64,000 bases of DNA from Mauremys mutica (Eukaryota; Chordata; Testudines; Geoemydidae). Within the stretch, counting starts at the first letter, position 1. Each line of letters starts with the position of its first letter. The DNA lies in contig NC_059077.1 in assembly GCF_020497125.1 (NCBI RefSeq), positions 32,191,340 through 32,255,339 of the forward strand. The letters are read 5' to 3'. A model generated the notes under the pieces. It had not been told where the DNA came from and did not search any database. It saw only the letters and a list, made by a program, of their open reading frames with translations. The position numbers were made by a program, and so were the translations under genes. Positions 11,844 to 23,414 of the stretch are shown here, one piece after another.

Positions 11844-12015
11844 ATCTTAGTGGAAGAAAAATGAAAAAGATAAGAGAAAAATATGAAAGAGGCAAAGAGT
11901 GCAACACAAGAAAAGGAAGAGGAAGAGAGATGGGACATGAGGGAGGGAAAGAGGAAAAACAAGACAAATAAACTGAGATTAAGGAAGAAAAGGAAGAACA
12001 AAATGAAGGAAGATA
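11844..12015 (+). repeat. Purine-rich tract
   Basis: About 170 bp in which the plus strand is overwhelmingly A and G (GGAAGAGGAAGAGAGATGGG and similar). The minus strand therefore yields long Phe/Leu/Ser frames that should not be taken as coding. No exact repeat unit was seen. Confidence 0.7.
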
Positions 12016-12330
12016 CAGTAAACTAAGCTGTTTGTCACAATAAAATTCATGCAACATTTGACTATAGAATGTATATCTATGGAACAACAAATATAAATGT
12101 TGCAGTACAATAGGTACTGTATACTGTGCCAAAAAAAGGGGGATGGGAGGTGGGGAGGAGGGCTCTGCCAGAAAAATCTTACAATCTGAAAGCACAAGCA
12201 AGGTTTAATTTCTCTGTGTTGAAGTCTTCAATTCAAAGTGAGGATGGGAAGAAAGACGTCTCCCGGCTTCCGGGGAAAATGTATCCCCCTTTCTCTGTAT
12301 ATTACTAAACCAGCCCTGTTAAGTTATTAA

Positions 12331-12428
12331 GGCCCCAATTCAGCAAAGTATATAAGCACATGCACACATGCTTTCTTGAATACAGATGAACTTAAGCATG
12401 TTCTTAAATGCTTTGCTGAATTGGAGCC
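12331..12428. mobile_element. Short MITE with terminal inverted repeats
   Basis: It begins GGCCCCAATTCAGCAAAG and ends CTTTGCTGAATTGGAGCC, an inverted repeat of about 18 bp with one mismatch. The inner parts also pair loosely (AAGCACATGC against TTAAGCATGTTCTT). This is a palindromic MITE type common in sauropsid genomes. A clear target duplication was not seen. Confidence 0.7.
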
Positions 12429-15400
12429 TCAGTGTCTTGTGAAAACCTCAGACTCCACTAAATTACATACATTCTCCCTGTCCAAAAAATATATCACTAG
12501 GGGAGAATAACTGGCAGACCACACTTCAGAGAATGTATTGCCTTCCCCTCTCCTCCAATATGCTTACTATTTTTAATTAGTGCACAGAAGATTTTAGCTG
12601 GTCTTAGCGCACAGAAGATTTTAATGGTCATCAGTCCATCCCTGTACCAAACCGACTGTACTTAAGACTAATGTTTCAAAAAGATAACTGAAAGGCTCCG
12701 AATACACAATTTTGTCACATTAAAAAAAAAAGAGAAAAAATCAAACGTGTAATTATATTGAAAGAAAAACTAAGAACTGATGGGAAATACCAGAGAAAAA
12801 GCATCAGAAACACCATTTAGGACTATAAATGTGCAAAAGTTAAAAGATGTGGCACCACTTGTCATTTCTAGTTAGGATGAAGGACATGTACAGATTTTTC
12901 AACAATAGCCTAGAGCTTACAGGCTTGCTAAGCGCCATCATTTTGCAGGTCCTGAGCTTAGCCAAAATAAGCTTCTCCATCATGATTCATGTGTGTTACA
13001 AGGTGGGCTACAGAACACTATGTTTTCTTTAGTTCAGCACAGCAGGAATAATTACTCATGTTCTACAACTGTAATTATGACCCTACGATACATTCATTGA
13101 AAGCGCACATGGGATCACAGAAGCCAGAAGGAACCATATAGACACTTAGTGCCCTTTGATTTTTCTAATTAGTGCTGAGTGTATGTATTCCAAATTCAAT
13201 TGCGTACTTTGTTCTCCCCTCTCGCAGAAAACTACTCATGTGTAAGTAAGCTCTTGCCTAGCTGTATCTGACGTACATGTTGTGTATAATATTAGATATG
13301 TAAGTATATATGACCCAAAAAAATGCTAGTCTCAGAAATGTATGCATCCAGGACAGCGTGCTAACAGTGAAAAGTTCAGGTCAAACAAATGATGAAGGAA
13401 AGGAAGGTCATGTCTAAAATACAATGTATGCCAGTAACCATCCATTATCGAGAAAGTGAAAAAGGAAAATAAACCACATAATTCAGCTCGTTGTACAGTG
13501 GATACACTTAAGTTACTACTGGTTTGAGAGATTCTACTGCTCTACCTGTATTCCCAATTATGTTGATAGGAAATCATTCTCAAACTAGTAACAACTTTCA
13601 AACTGGAGAACACATTTTAAGTGCAGCCACAAATCAAAGCCTGGTATATTAAATGAAGAGAAAGTATGAAGACAACCTCTTATGGTAATTCACACAGATT
13701 CTAGGGCAGCAACAGCTTCTCATTCACATTTAATGGTTAGGAAAAAGTTCTTGCTTAAGAAGTACACTACTCTAAAACTCATTGTCTGTGTGGTAAAACC
13801 CAACAAAGCGACCAAATGCAACACGTAATTTTTGCAAACCACACAGACTGAAAGAAAGAAAATTTAATTTAAGAAGCTGGAAAAAGTTCAACCAAAAATT
13901 AGTTGAAAGACATGGAACAGCAGATTAGGAAATCAACAACCTTAACATGAGAAGTGTGCCCCAACTTGTTGCAAGCAAGGTGGTCTCAAAAGGCTATGGG
14001 AGATCATTTAAACTATGGGCTGACAAAAGTAAAAATGACTTATGCAAGAAATCCTCTAAACGACTCCACCATAATAATTACAAGATAGGAACAGATGAGC
14101 TGTTGAGAGTTTCATCCACTCGACACTACCGTGCATCACAAGATGAACTAAATGTAGAACAGCTCACTGAGTCTATGAAAAAGGGACCTAAAGAAATTCT
14201 CTGAATGTGTTCTAAGGGGAAAAGAGGAAGAGTAGAATGTTTAATTTAGGGAAGTTTCCCCACTTAGATTAAGCCACAGGATATATCTTGTATTTTCTTA
14301 AACAGGATTTCATTCGGCAAGGAGAATGAACAGACTACAGCAGGGATTGCTACTAAATCTGGTCTAATTAAATATCTCCATTAATGTAACTGGAATAGGA
14401 TACCAAATTGGGAAGAATTGTGGACACTACTCAGAATAGGAAATTTTTACAAAGGCACCTACTAAGATTAGAAATAGAAGCAGAAAATGAAGTGAGATTT
14501 AATGTGGGGCACGGAGAATAATCTAAAACTCGCCCTACAATGTGAGGGAGAAACCCAGAAAGCAGTAATAAGAAGAACTAACACTGACGGTAGAGAACAT
14601 GTTATACATGGGTATTGCAATGTGATAGGGCAACAAAGAAAGGCCAAGACAATTTAGAACTGAACGTGCAAAGGTATCAGATCAAAAGAGCTGGAAAATA
14701 GTACTTTCCTTACTGCTCCAGTGCAGCTTCACCATAACTGATTCTGGGTGCTGCATTACCAGAAAGACTGACAAAATTAGTGGGAGCTTAAATACGATTA
14801 CCAAAAACTATTGGTGAGCAAGGTGGCCTGTGAGAGCTTATAAATAAAACAGAACTTTGAAATATTAAACATTTGAAGTCTAAACAGAAAGGATGGAGAG
14901 GATTATTACTGTGGTAAGCAATATACGTAAGAGAAATGGGACAATGTTTGTGACAATCTGGGAAATGAGCATTTTTTATAAACATCAAATAACCTCAGAT
15001 TATCTTTGTGATATCAATATGCCTGAATGCCAGGAGTTAAATCAAAAGAAAACAAAACAGGACCCTTGAGGAGACAATAGCTGGGCCATCAATAAGAAGA
15101 AACTATCTGGCTGGCTCCATCCAGGTGAGAATGATGTACCCTTCCCAAGGCAAAAATCCTGCAATCAAAGGGGCTGAAAAGCTCAAAGACCCTAATAAAG
15201 GAGGGTGGATAGTGGATAAGCTAAGAAAAGCTGACAGGCTGGAACACACAGACAGACAGATGCTGTGAGCAGGAAGGGCTGCTTCTTCCTGACAAAGATG
15301 GAGTTCAGTGGTCTGAGAGGAAGGTGTATGTTTCAGCCTTTTACTGTTGTTAGGTTTTGCTCTAAATGGACTGGTAACTGGTTAAAAGAAATAAAGGGTA

Positions 15401-16080
15401 GGAATAAATGGTCAGTTTTCAGAATGGGGAGAGGTAAATAGTGGTGTCCTCCAGGGATCTGTACTGGGCCCAATCCTATTTAACATATTCATAAATGATC
15501 TGGAAAAAAGGGATAAACTGTGAGGTGGCAAAATTTGCAGATGATACAAAACTACTCAAGATAGTTAAGTCCCAGGCAGACTGCAAAGAGCTACAAAGGG
15601 AATATTGGAATTGGAAAAGGTTAAAAAAGGGCAACAAAAATTATTAGGGGTATAGAACGGCTTCCGTATGAGGAGAGATTAATAAGACTGGGACTTTTCA
15701 GCTTGGAAAAGAGGTGACTAAGTATGATAGACATCTATAAAATCATAAGTGGTATAGAGAAACTAAATAAATGTTATTTACTCCTCATAATACAAGAACA
15801 AGGGGCCACCAAATGAAATTGATAGGTAGCAGGTTTAAAACAAACACAAGAAAGTATTTTTTCACGCAATGCACTGTCAGCCTCTGGAACTCCTTGCCAG
15901 AGGGTGTTGTGAAGGCCAATACTATAATGGGGTTCAAAAGGGAGCTAGATAGATTAATGGAAGATAGACCTATCAATGGCTATTAGCCAGGATGGGCAGG
16001 AATGGTGTCCCTAGCCTCTGTTTGCAAGAAGCTGAGATTGAGTGACAGGGCATGGATCACTTGATGATAACCTGTCTGTT

Positions 16081-16257
16081 ATCAGAGGGGTAGCCGTGTT
16101 AGTCTGGTTCTGTAGAAGCAGCAGAGAGTCCTGTGGCACCTTATAGACTAACAGACGTTTTGCAGCATGAGCTTTCGTGGGTGAATACCCACTTCTTCAG
16201 ATGCAAGAGAAGAAGAATCTGAAGAAGTGGGTATTCACCCACGAAAGCTCATGCTGC
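16081..16257 (-). mobile_element. PLE-derived short insertion with 12-bp target duplication
   Basis: The insert is bounded by AACCTGTCTGTT at 16069-16080 and again at 16258-16269, and it splits the CR1 3' UTR. Its left part, GTAGCCGTGTTAGTCTGG followed by CCTGTGGCACCTTATAGAC, matches in reverse the element at 31355-31479 and the tail of the PLE at 157. Its right part is an inverted second copy of the last 42 bp. It has no coding capacity. The head-to-head arrangement resembles the irregular, inverted terminal structures known for PLE insertions. Confidence 0.82.
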
Positions 16258-16258
16258 A
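16161..16258. ncRNA. Inverted pair of hammerhead-ribozyme-like cores
   Basis: The two perfect 42-bp arms (16161-16202 and 16217-16258) each contain the core order CTGAAGA, stem II (GTGGGT-ATTC-ACCCAC), GAAA, then AGC-TCAT-GCT. The left arm is read on the minus strand, the right on the plus strand. CUGANGA and GAAA are intact in both copies. The base after the stem III GCU is G, where a hammerhead needs A, C or U, so self-cleavage is doubtful. Base 16258 is shared with the target duplication. Confidence 0.5.
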
Positions 16259-16479
16259 ACCTGTCTGTTCATTCCCTTTGGGGGACCTGCCATTGCCCAC
16301 TGTCAGAGGAGAGGATACTGGGCTGGCTGGACCTTTGGTCTGACCCAGTATGGCCATTCTTATGTTCTAAATGCTTTGTGCCCTTAAGGAATAAATAAAT
16401 GACACAAAAACAGCTTCTTCAAACAAGGTATCACAGCAGATGTATGCTGTCAAAGGCTCCTGGAGAAAAAGCTTGCAAA

Positions 16480-16624
16480 CAGGGCCGGCTCTACCATTTT
16501 TGTCACCCCAAGAAAAAAACAAAGCGCCCGGAATGTGCCGCCCCAAGAATGGACAGAATGCCACCCCTTAGCATGTGCCGCCCCAGGCACGTGCTTCCTC
16601 CGCTGGTGCCTGGAGCCAGCCCTG
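16480..16624. mobile_element. hAT-type MITE with 8-bp target duplication
   Basis: It starts CAGGGCCGGCTCTA and ends GGAGCCAGCCCTG, flanked by exact CTTGCAAA copies at 16472-16479 and 16625-16632. It is 145 bp long and has no coding capacity. An eight-base duplication and CAGGG termini are the hAT signature. Confidence 0.9.
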
Positions 16625-16744
16625 CTTGCAAAGGTACCAATCACTGTTGGTTGTGCTGCAGTATTATTTATTACTTCTATTACCATAGCACCTAGTCATG
16701 GCTGACAAACCAGGAGACTGTAGTCCACACCATGGTCTAAGATG

Positions 16745-16890
16745 GATGAACTGCAGAATTGCCGGGAGGGGAATCTCTCCAAAATTGCCTTGTTCTGTAC
16801 ACTCCCCTTGAAGCTCTGGTACTGGCCACTGTTGGACATTGATACTGTGCTAGATGGACCATTGGTTTGACCCAAGATGGTAGTTTTGTT
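16745..16890 (+). mobile_element. CR1 LINE 3' UTR scrap
   Basis: Contains TCTGGTACTGGCCACTGTTG, then TGCTAGATGGACCATTGG and TTTGACCCAAGATGG, the usual end of a CR1 3' UTR. It is diverged and strongly truncated. Confidence 0.75.
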
Positions 16891-17353
16891 CTTTCTGAAT
16901 CCTACTTCAGAAGAAGGAAAGCTTAAGGCCTGACCCCTCTGGGAGTGCATTGGGTGAGAATCCCCACCCACCCCAAAAGCAGGGACAATGAGAGTAACTG
17001 TGACAATATTTTAAATGGGAAAAAAGGTGGGAAGAATGAGGAAAAGATTTTTGACAGTGAGATCTAGTGGGCTCTAAAAGGCTCCCCCAAGACAAAATGA
17101 ACACTTCAGTGCTAGAATAGACACACACACAAAAATATTTTTTTTAAAAGTGTCCTGCAGAACATTTGCAGGGAGATGAACTAGAAGATCTAACAGGACT
17201 TTTCTACGTGCAACTTCCATAACTTTATAAATCTTCAAATTTGGACATCAAGGATATATCCCCTTGCCAACTAATACCTCTTCCCTAGGTTTGCTACAAG
17301 TTTATCAGATTACTTCTGTCCTTTTCACCTTATTTGTTTTATTTTTTTTTTTA

Positions 17354-17383
17354 ATACACACACACACACACACACACACACAC
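17354..17383. repeat. (CA)n microsatellite
   Basis: About 14 CA units that abut, and probably replace, the first bases of the fold-back hAT element beginning at 17384. Confidence 0.9.
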
Positions 17384-17961
17384 GGTCAAGCAATTAAAAA
17401 ACTGATCGTGATTAATCACAATGTTAAATAGAATACCATTTATTTAAATATTTTTTGATGTTTTTACATTTTCAAATATATTGATTTCACTTACAACACA
17501 GAATACAAAGTGTACAGTGCTCACTTTATATTTATTTTGATTACAAATATTTACACTGTAAAAAAACAAGAGAAATAGTATTTTTCAAATCACCTAATCA
17601 AGTACTATAGTACTGAATCTCAGTCATAAAAGTTAACCTTACAAATGTAGACTTCTGTACAAAAAATAACTGCATTCATAAATAAAACAGTGTAAAACTT
17701 TTGAGCCTACAAGTCCTCTCAGCCCTACTTCTGGTTCAGCCACTCAGGCAAACAAGTTTGTTCACATTTGCAGGAGATAATGCTGCCTGCTTCTTGTTTA
17801 CAGTGTCACCTGAAAGTGAGAACAGACGTTTGCATAGCACTGCTATTGCCGGCTTTGCAAGATATTTACGTGCCATATTAATTAGGTAGCTGCAGGAGAC
17901 AAATCAGGCAGAAGTCCAGCAGCAGAGTGGGGGCTATCCAGTTTATTGTGCTGAGTGCAGC

Positions 17962-18826
17962 ATGTATGATTACCTGCCCTGTGGGCATATGGCGTATGTG
18001 TGCATTCGGTGCAAGGAGCTCTTGGCCCTCAGAGACCGCGTACGGGCTTTGGAGGCCAGGCTGTCGGAACTGGAGGAGCTGAGGGAGGCAGAGAGGTATG
18101 TTGATGAGGCTTTCCAGGACACTGTAGAATTGTCCCACCTCCGGTCAGACAACCCCTGCGCTGCTGAGGAGGAGGAAAGGCCCAGGGAAGCAGAGCAGTC
18201 AGTGGGAGCAGAGGGAAACCTTCCCATATTTGGGACCCTCCTTCCAGATGGTGTCAGGGTATCCTCTCACACTGATGTTACCTCTCCGGGGGAGGGAACT
18301 CCAGTCACTAGGAAAAGACAGGTGTTAGTAATGAAAGATTTGATCATTAGAAACATAGATAGCTGGGTTTGTGATGACCAGGAGAACCGTATGGTGACTT
18401 GCCTGCCTGGTGCGAAGGTTGCGGATCTCTCGAGGTATCTAGACAGACTTATGTGTAGTGCAGGGGAGGAGCCGGTGATCGTGGTACATGTAGGTACCAA
18501 TGACATAGGGAAGGGTAGGAGAGACGTCCTGGAGGCCAAATTTAGGCTGCTAGGGAAGAGACTGAAATCCAGGACCTCTATTCTATGGTGGCATTCTCAG
18601 AAATGCTCCCAGTTCCATGCGCAGGACCAGGTAGGCAGGCAGAGCTTCAGAGTCTCAATGCATGAATGAGACAATGGTGTAGAGAGGAGGGGGTTAGATG
18701 CATTAGGAACTGGGGAAACTTTTGGGATGGGGGAGCCTATACAGGAGAGATGGGCTCCACCTAAACCAAAGTGGAACCAGACTGCTGGCACTTAACATTA
18801 AAAAGGTTGCAGAGCAGTTTTTAAAC
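17962..18826 (+). pseudogene. CR1 ORF1 (zinc-like motif, coiled coil, SGNH-esterase block)
   Basis: The start MYDYLPCGHMAYVCIRC gives a Cys/His metal-binding-like motif. It is followed by a heptad-rich segment (RALEARLSELEELREAERY, residues about 27-50) that should form a coiled coil. Near residues 175-185 the block VIVVHVGTNDIGKG is the GTND motif of the SGNH/GDSL esterase domain known in CR1 ORF1 proteins. The uninterrupted frame ends at 18669, but conserved sequence continues in another frame (VAFSEMLPVPCAG, then GNFWDGGAYTGEMGS) after a 1-nt shift near 18585. It also has internal stops near 18665 and 18760. The family role is RNA binding and an accessory esterase activity. Confidence 0.82.
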
Positions 18827-18846
18827 TAGGACATGGGGGAAAGCCG

Positions 18847-21843
18847 ACTGCTGCAGAGGAGCACATGGATCGGACACAGACTTCTCTTAGAGGAGAGTCT
18901 ATTGATAGAGATTCTCTAGGTTATAGTCAGGAGCGGAGGATGGAAGTGGCTAATGTAAGGGCCAGATCAGACGAGAAACATTCACATAAAGAATCGGACA
19001 CATCAGAAAAGGGCAGACAAAGTGACAAGTTTTTAAAGTGCTTGTACACAAATGCTTGAAGTCTAAATAATAAGATGGGTGAACTCGTGATAAAGGAGGA
19101 TATTGATATAATAGGCATCACAGAAACTTGGTGGACTGAGGACGATCAATGGGCCACAATCATTCCGGGGTACAAAATATATCAGGACAGAACAGGTTGT
19201 GCGTGGGGGAGGGGGAGGAAAAGTGGCACTATATGTGAAAGAAAATGTAGAATCAAATGAAGTAAAAATCTTAAGTGAATCCACACGTTCCATAGACTCT
19301 CTATGGATAGTAATTTCATGCTCTAATAAGAACATAACATTAGGGATCTATTATCGACCACCTGACCAGGACAGTGATAGTGATGATGAAATGCTAAGGG
19401 AAATTAGAGAGGCTATCAAAATTAAGAACTCAATAATAGTGGGGGATTTCAATTATCCCCATATTGACTGGGAACACGTCACCTCAAGATGAAATGCAGA
19501 GACAAAATTTCTCAATACTTTAAATGACTGCTTCTCAGAGCAGCTGGTACAGGAACCCACAAGGGGAGAGGCAACTCTTGATTTAGTCCTGAATGGAGCG
19601 CAGGAGCTGGTCCAAGAGGTAACTATAAAACAGGACCACTTGGAAATAGTGACCATATTATAACAACATTTAACATCCCTGTGGTGGGAAGAACATCAAC
19701 AGCCCAACACTGTGGCATTTAATTTCAAAAAGGGGAACTAGGCAAAAATGAAGGGGTTAGTTAAACAGAAATTTAAAAGGTACGGTGACTAAAGTGAAAT
19801 CCCTGCAAACTGCATGGACACTTTTTAAAGACACCATAATAGAGGCCCAACTTCAATGTATACCCCAAATTAAGAAACACAGTAAAAGAATTAAAAAAGA
19901 GCCACCGTGGCTTAACAACCATGTAAAAGAAGCAGTGAGAGATAAAAAGACATCTTTTAAAAAGTGGAAGTTAAATCCTAGTGATGTAAATAGAAAGGAG
20001 CATAAACACTGCCAAATTAAGTGTAAAAATGTAATAAGAAAAGCTAAAGAGGAGTTTGAAGAACAGCTAGCCAAAAACTCTAAAAGGTAATAACAATGTT
20101 TTCTAAGTACATCAGAAGCAGGAAGCCTGCTAAACAACTAGTGGGGTCCCAGGATGATTGAGATACAAAAGAAGCGCTTAAAGACGATCAAGTCATTGCG
20201 GAGAAACTAAATGGATTCTTTGCTTCAGTCTTTCATGGGTGAGGATGTTAGGGAGATTCCCAAACCTGAGCTGGCTTTTGTAGGTGACAAATCTGAGGAA
20301 CTGTCACAGTTTGAAGTGTCACTGGAGAAGGTTTTGGAATTAATTGATAAACTTAACATTAACAAGTCACCGGGACCAGATGGCATTCACCCAAGAGTTC
20401 TGAAAGAGTAGTTCCGCAACTTCACATTTGATTTAACTATGGTTTGTAACCTATCCTTTAAATCGGCTTCTGTACCCAATAACTGGAAGATCGCTAATGT
20501 AACACCAATATTTAAAAAGGGCTCTAGAGGTGATCCCGGCAATTACAGACTGGTACAACGTCAGTACCGGGCAAATTAGTTGAAATAATAGAAAAGGATA
20601 AAATTGTCAGACACATAGAAGAACATAAATTGTTGGGCAAAAGTCAACATGGTTTCTGTAAAGGGAAATCGTGTCTTACTAATCTATTAGAGTTCTTTGA
20701 AGGGGTCAAACATACATGTGGACAAGGGGGATCCAGTGGACATAGTGTACTTAGATTTCCAGAAAGCCTTTGACAAGGTCCCTCACCAAAGGCTCTTACA
20801 TAAATTAAGTTGTCATGGGATAAAAGGGAAGGTCCTTTCAGGGATTGAGAACTGGTTAAAAGATAGAGAACAAAGGGTAGGAATTAATGGTAAATTCTCA
20901 GAATGGAGAGGGGTAACTAGTGATGTTCCCCAAGGGTCAGTCCTAGGACCAATCCTATTCAATTTATTCATAAATGATCTGCAGAAAGGGGTAAAAAGTG
21001 AGGTGGCAAAGTTTGCAGATGATACTAAACTGCTCAAGATAGTTAGGACTAAAGCAGACTGTGAAGAACTTCAAAAAGATCTCACAAAACTAAGTGATTG
21101 GGCAACAAAATGGCAAATGAAATTTAATGTGGATAAATGTAAAGTAATGCACATTGGCAAAAATAACCCAACTATACATACAATATGATGGGGACTAATT
21201 TAGCTACAACGAGTCAGGAAAAAGAACTTGGAGTCATCGTGGATAGTTCTCTGAAGACGTCCAAGCAGTGTGCAGAGGCGGTCAAAAAAAAAAAACAACA
21301 AAAAAAAACCAGGATGTTGGGAATCATTAAAAAGGGGATAAAGAATAAGATGGAGAATATATTATTGCCCTTATATAAAATCGATGGTATGCCCACATCT
21401 TGAATACTGCATACAGATGTGGCGGTCTCATCTCAAAAAAAGATATACTGGCACTAGAAAAGGTTCAGAGAAGGGCAACTAAAATGATTAGGGGTTTGGA
21501 ACGGGTCCCATATGAGGAGAGATTAAAGAGGCTAGGACTTTTCAGCTTGGAAAAGAGGAGACTAAGGGGGGATAGGATAGAGGTATATAAAATCATGAGT
21601 GATGTGGAGAAAGTAGATAAGGAAAAGTTATTTACTTATTCCCATAATACAAGAACTAGGGGCCACCAAATGAAATTAATGGGCAGCAGGTTTAAAACAA
21701 ATAAAAGGAAGTTGTTCTTCACACAGTGCACAGTCAACTTGTGGAACTCCTTGCCTGAGGAGGTTGTGAAGGCTAGGACTATAACAGCATTTAAAAGAGA
21801 ACTGGATAAATTCATGGAGGTTAAGTCCATTAATGGCTATTAG
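18847..21843 (+). pseudogene. CR1 ORF2 (APE endonuclease and reverse transcriptase), decayed
   Basis: The endonuclease appears from about 19035: YTNA-stop-SLNNKMGEL, DIIGITETWW, LGIYYRPPDQD, then IIVGDFNYPHIDW. The RT follows with NKSPGPDGIHPRVLKE near 20360, motif A YLDFQKAFDKVPH near 20745, motif [14 protein letters not shown] near 20925 and the catalytic FADDTK near 21015. The C-terminal tail contains [20 protein letters not shown] and LWNSLPEEVV and ends at INGY plus stop at 21843. Stops occur near 19057, 19490 and 20410, and frame changes near 19200, 20550, 21185 and 21400. The A-rich run near 21285-21310 is the site of one frame break. All catalytic landmarks can be seen, but no continuous frame remains. 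Confidence 0.88.
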
Positions 21844-22731
21844 CCAGGTTGGGTAAGGAATGGTGTCCATAGCCTCTGTCTGTCAAAGGGTGGAGATGGA
21901 TGGCAGGAGAGAGAGATCACTTGATCATTACCCGTTAGGTTCACTCCCTCTGGGGCACCTGGCATTGGCCACTGTTGGTAGACAGGATACTGGGCTAGAT
22001 GGACCTTTGGTCTGACCCAATAAGGCCGGTCTTATGTAAGATTCGTATGTCCCTTCATGCTTCAACAACCATTCCAGAGGACGTGTGTCCATGCTGATGA
22101 CAGGTTCCGCTCAATAACTATCCCAAGCAGTGCAGACCAACACATGTTCACTTTCATCATCTGAGACAGATGCCACTAGCAGAAGATTTTGATCATTCGA
22201 GTTCTGTAGCTTCTGCATCGGAGTGTTGCTATTTTAAGACTTCTGAAAGCATGCTCCACACCTCGTCCCTCTCAGATTTTGGAAGGCACTTTTGATTCTT
22301 AAACCTTGAGTTAAGTGCTATAGCTATCTTTAGAAATCTCACACTGGTACCATCTTAAAATGAACAACATGTGCTGGGTCATCATCTGAGAGAGCTATAA
22401 TATGAAATATGGCAAAATGTGGATAAAACAGAGCAGGAGACGTACTATTCTCCCCAAAGGAGTTCAGTCAAAATTTAATTAACACTTTAAAAAAAAAAAA
22501 CGAGCGTCATCAGCATGGAAGCATGTCCTCTGGAATGGTAGCCAAAGCATGAAGCGGCATATGAATTTTTAGCATATCTGGTGTGTAAATACCTTGCAAT
22601 GGTGGCTACAAAAGGGCCAGGCAAACGCCAATTCTCACTTTCAGGTGACATTGTAAATAAGAAGCAGGCAGCATTATCTCCTGTAAATGTAAACAAACTT
22701 GTTTTCTCTAAGCGATTGGCTGACTAAGATG

Positions 22732-23414
22732 TGTGACAGGGTGAGGCCAGATGGCTACAGGAGAATGTTAGAAGGCAGACATATTAGTCCCAGATTAAGT
22801 AGATTCCTTTTCCCTGGATAAGGTAACAGAGGCAGTTCCAGAACAAGCAGGAACATGCTGGAACCAATTAAGGCAGGCAGGCTAATTGGGACACTTGGAG
22901 CCAATTAAGAAGAAACCACTAGAATCAGTTAGGACTGGCTGGCTAATCAGGGCACCTGAGTTTTAAAAGGACCTCACTTCCGTTTATGGCATGCGAGGAG
23001 CTGGGAGCAAAAGACACTAGGAGCTGAGAGTGGGAGGGCTGGAGGACTGAGGAGTATAAGCATTATCAGACACAAGGAGAAAGATCCTATGGTGAAGATA
23101 AAGGTGGTGTTGGTAGGAGGCCATGGGGAAGTAGCCCAGGGAGTTGTAGCTGTCATGCAGCTGTTACAGGAGGCACTCTAGACAGCTACAGTCCACAGGG
23201 CCCTGGGCTGGAACCCAGAGTAGAGGGCAGGCCTGGGTTCCCCCCAAACCTCCCAACTCCTGATCAGACACAGGAGGAGTTGACCTGGACTGTGGGTTCC
23301 ACCAGAGGGGAAGGTCTCTGGGCTGTTCCCCGACCCACATGGTGAATCCCTGAGGCGAGAAAAATCCGTCAATAAGCGCAGGACCCACCAAGGTAGAGGA
23401 AGAACTTTGTCCCA
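22732..23414 (+). mobile_element. LTR-like insertion (probable solo LTR) in the hAT right arm
   Basis: The insert begins TGTGACAGGGTGAGG and ends GAACTTTGTCCCA. It interrupts the hAT transposase frame (LSDWLTKM) just before the stop; the flanking arm resumes at CGGACTTGTAGGCTCC. A TATA-like TTTTAAAAGG lies near 22962. TG start and CA-like end, about 680 bp length and no coding frame suggest a solo LTR, probably Gypsy type. No clear 4-5 bp duplication was seen, so this class call is tentative. Confidence 0.5.

Larger units (their letters stand above)
15367..16370 (+). mobile_element. CR1 LINE 3' copy with internal deletion and nested PLE insertion
   Basis: It opens in the RT region (CTGGTTAAAAGA, then CAGGGATCTGTACTGGGCC and ATTTGCAGATGATAC, the FADD box). 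It jumps at about 15605 from the post-RT segment to the C-terminal segment, so an internal deletion is likely. It continues through [20 protein letters not shown] and WNSLPEGVV, and ends with GGACCTTTGGTCTGACCCAG and TATGGCCATTCTTATGTTC. The 3' UTR is interrupted by the insertion at 16081-16257. Confidence 0.88.
17886..22034 (+). mobile_element. Near-full-length CR1 LINE
   Basis: This 4.15-kb copy sits inside the hAT-like element. It starts with a 5' region (GTAGCTGCAGGAGACAAATC), contains both ORFs, and ends with a 3' UTR (GGGCTAGATGGACCTTTGGT, then AAGGCCGGTCTTATGT). The flanks rejoin hAT coding sequence (ARKYLA on one side, HEGTYES on the other, minus strand), which proves it is an insertion. 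Stops and frameshifts make it inactive. It is the least truncated CR1 in the window. Confidence 0.92.
17720..22470 (-). pseudogene. hAT transposase C-terminal dimerisation region, decayed and split by CR1
   Basis: On the minus strand from about 22470 downward I read fragments SLSDDDPAHVVHFK, LRIKSAFQNL, LLVASVSDDESEHVLV and PLEWLLKHEGTYES. After the CR1 gap (17885 downward) come ARKYLAKPAI, RLFSLSGDTVNKKQAALSP and NVNKLVCLS. This is the form of the hAT C-terminal dimerisation domain (ARKYLA, then ERLFSxSG, then LSPxNVxxLV). Several stops and frameshifts are present and the N-terminal catalytic region is absent. The same C-terminal segment is also encoded on the plus strand of the right arm near 22570-22730. 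Confidence 0.72.

Noticed and set aside
11844..12201. Long Phe/Leu/Ser-rich minus-strand frames resembling membrane proteins
   Set aside because: They are translations of a purine-rich tract on the opposite strand.
13947..14204. Isolated 85-codon plus-strand frame rich in Lys, Ser and Arg
   Set aside because: No recognised domain, no splice context on the plus strand, and AT-rich intron on both sides. Chance frame most likely.
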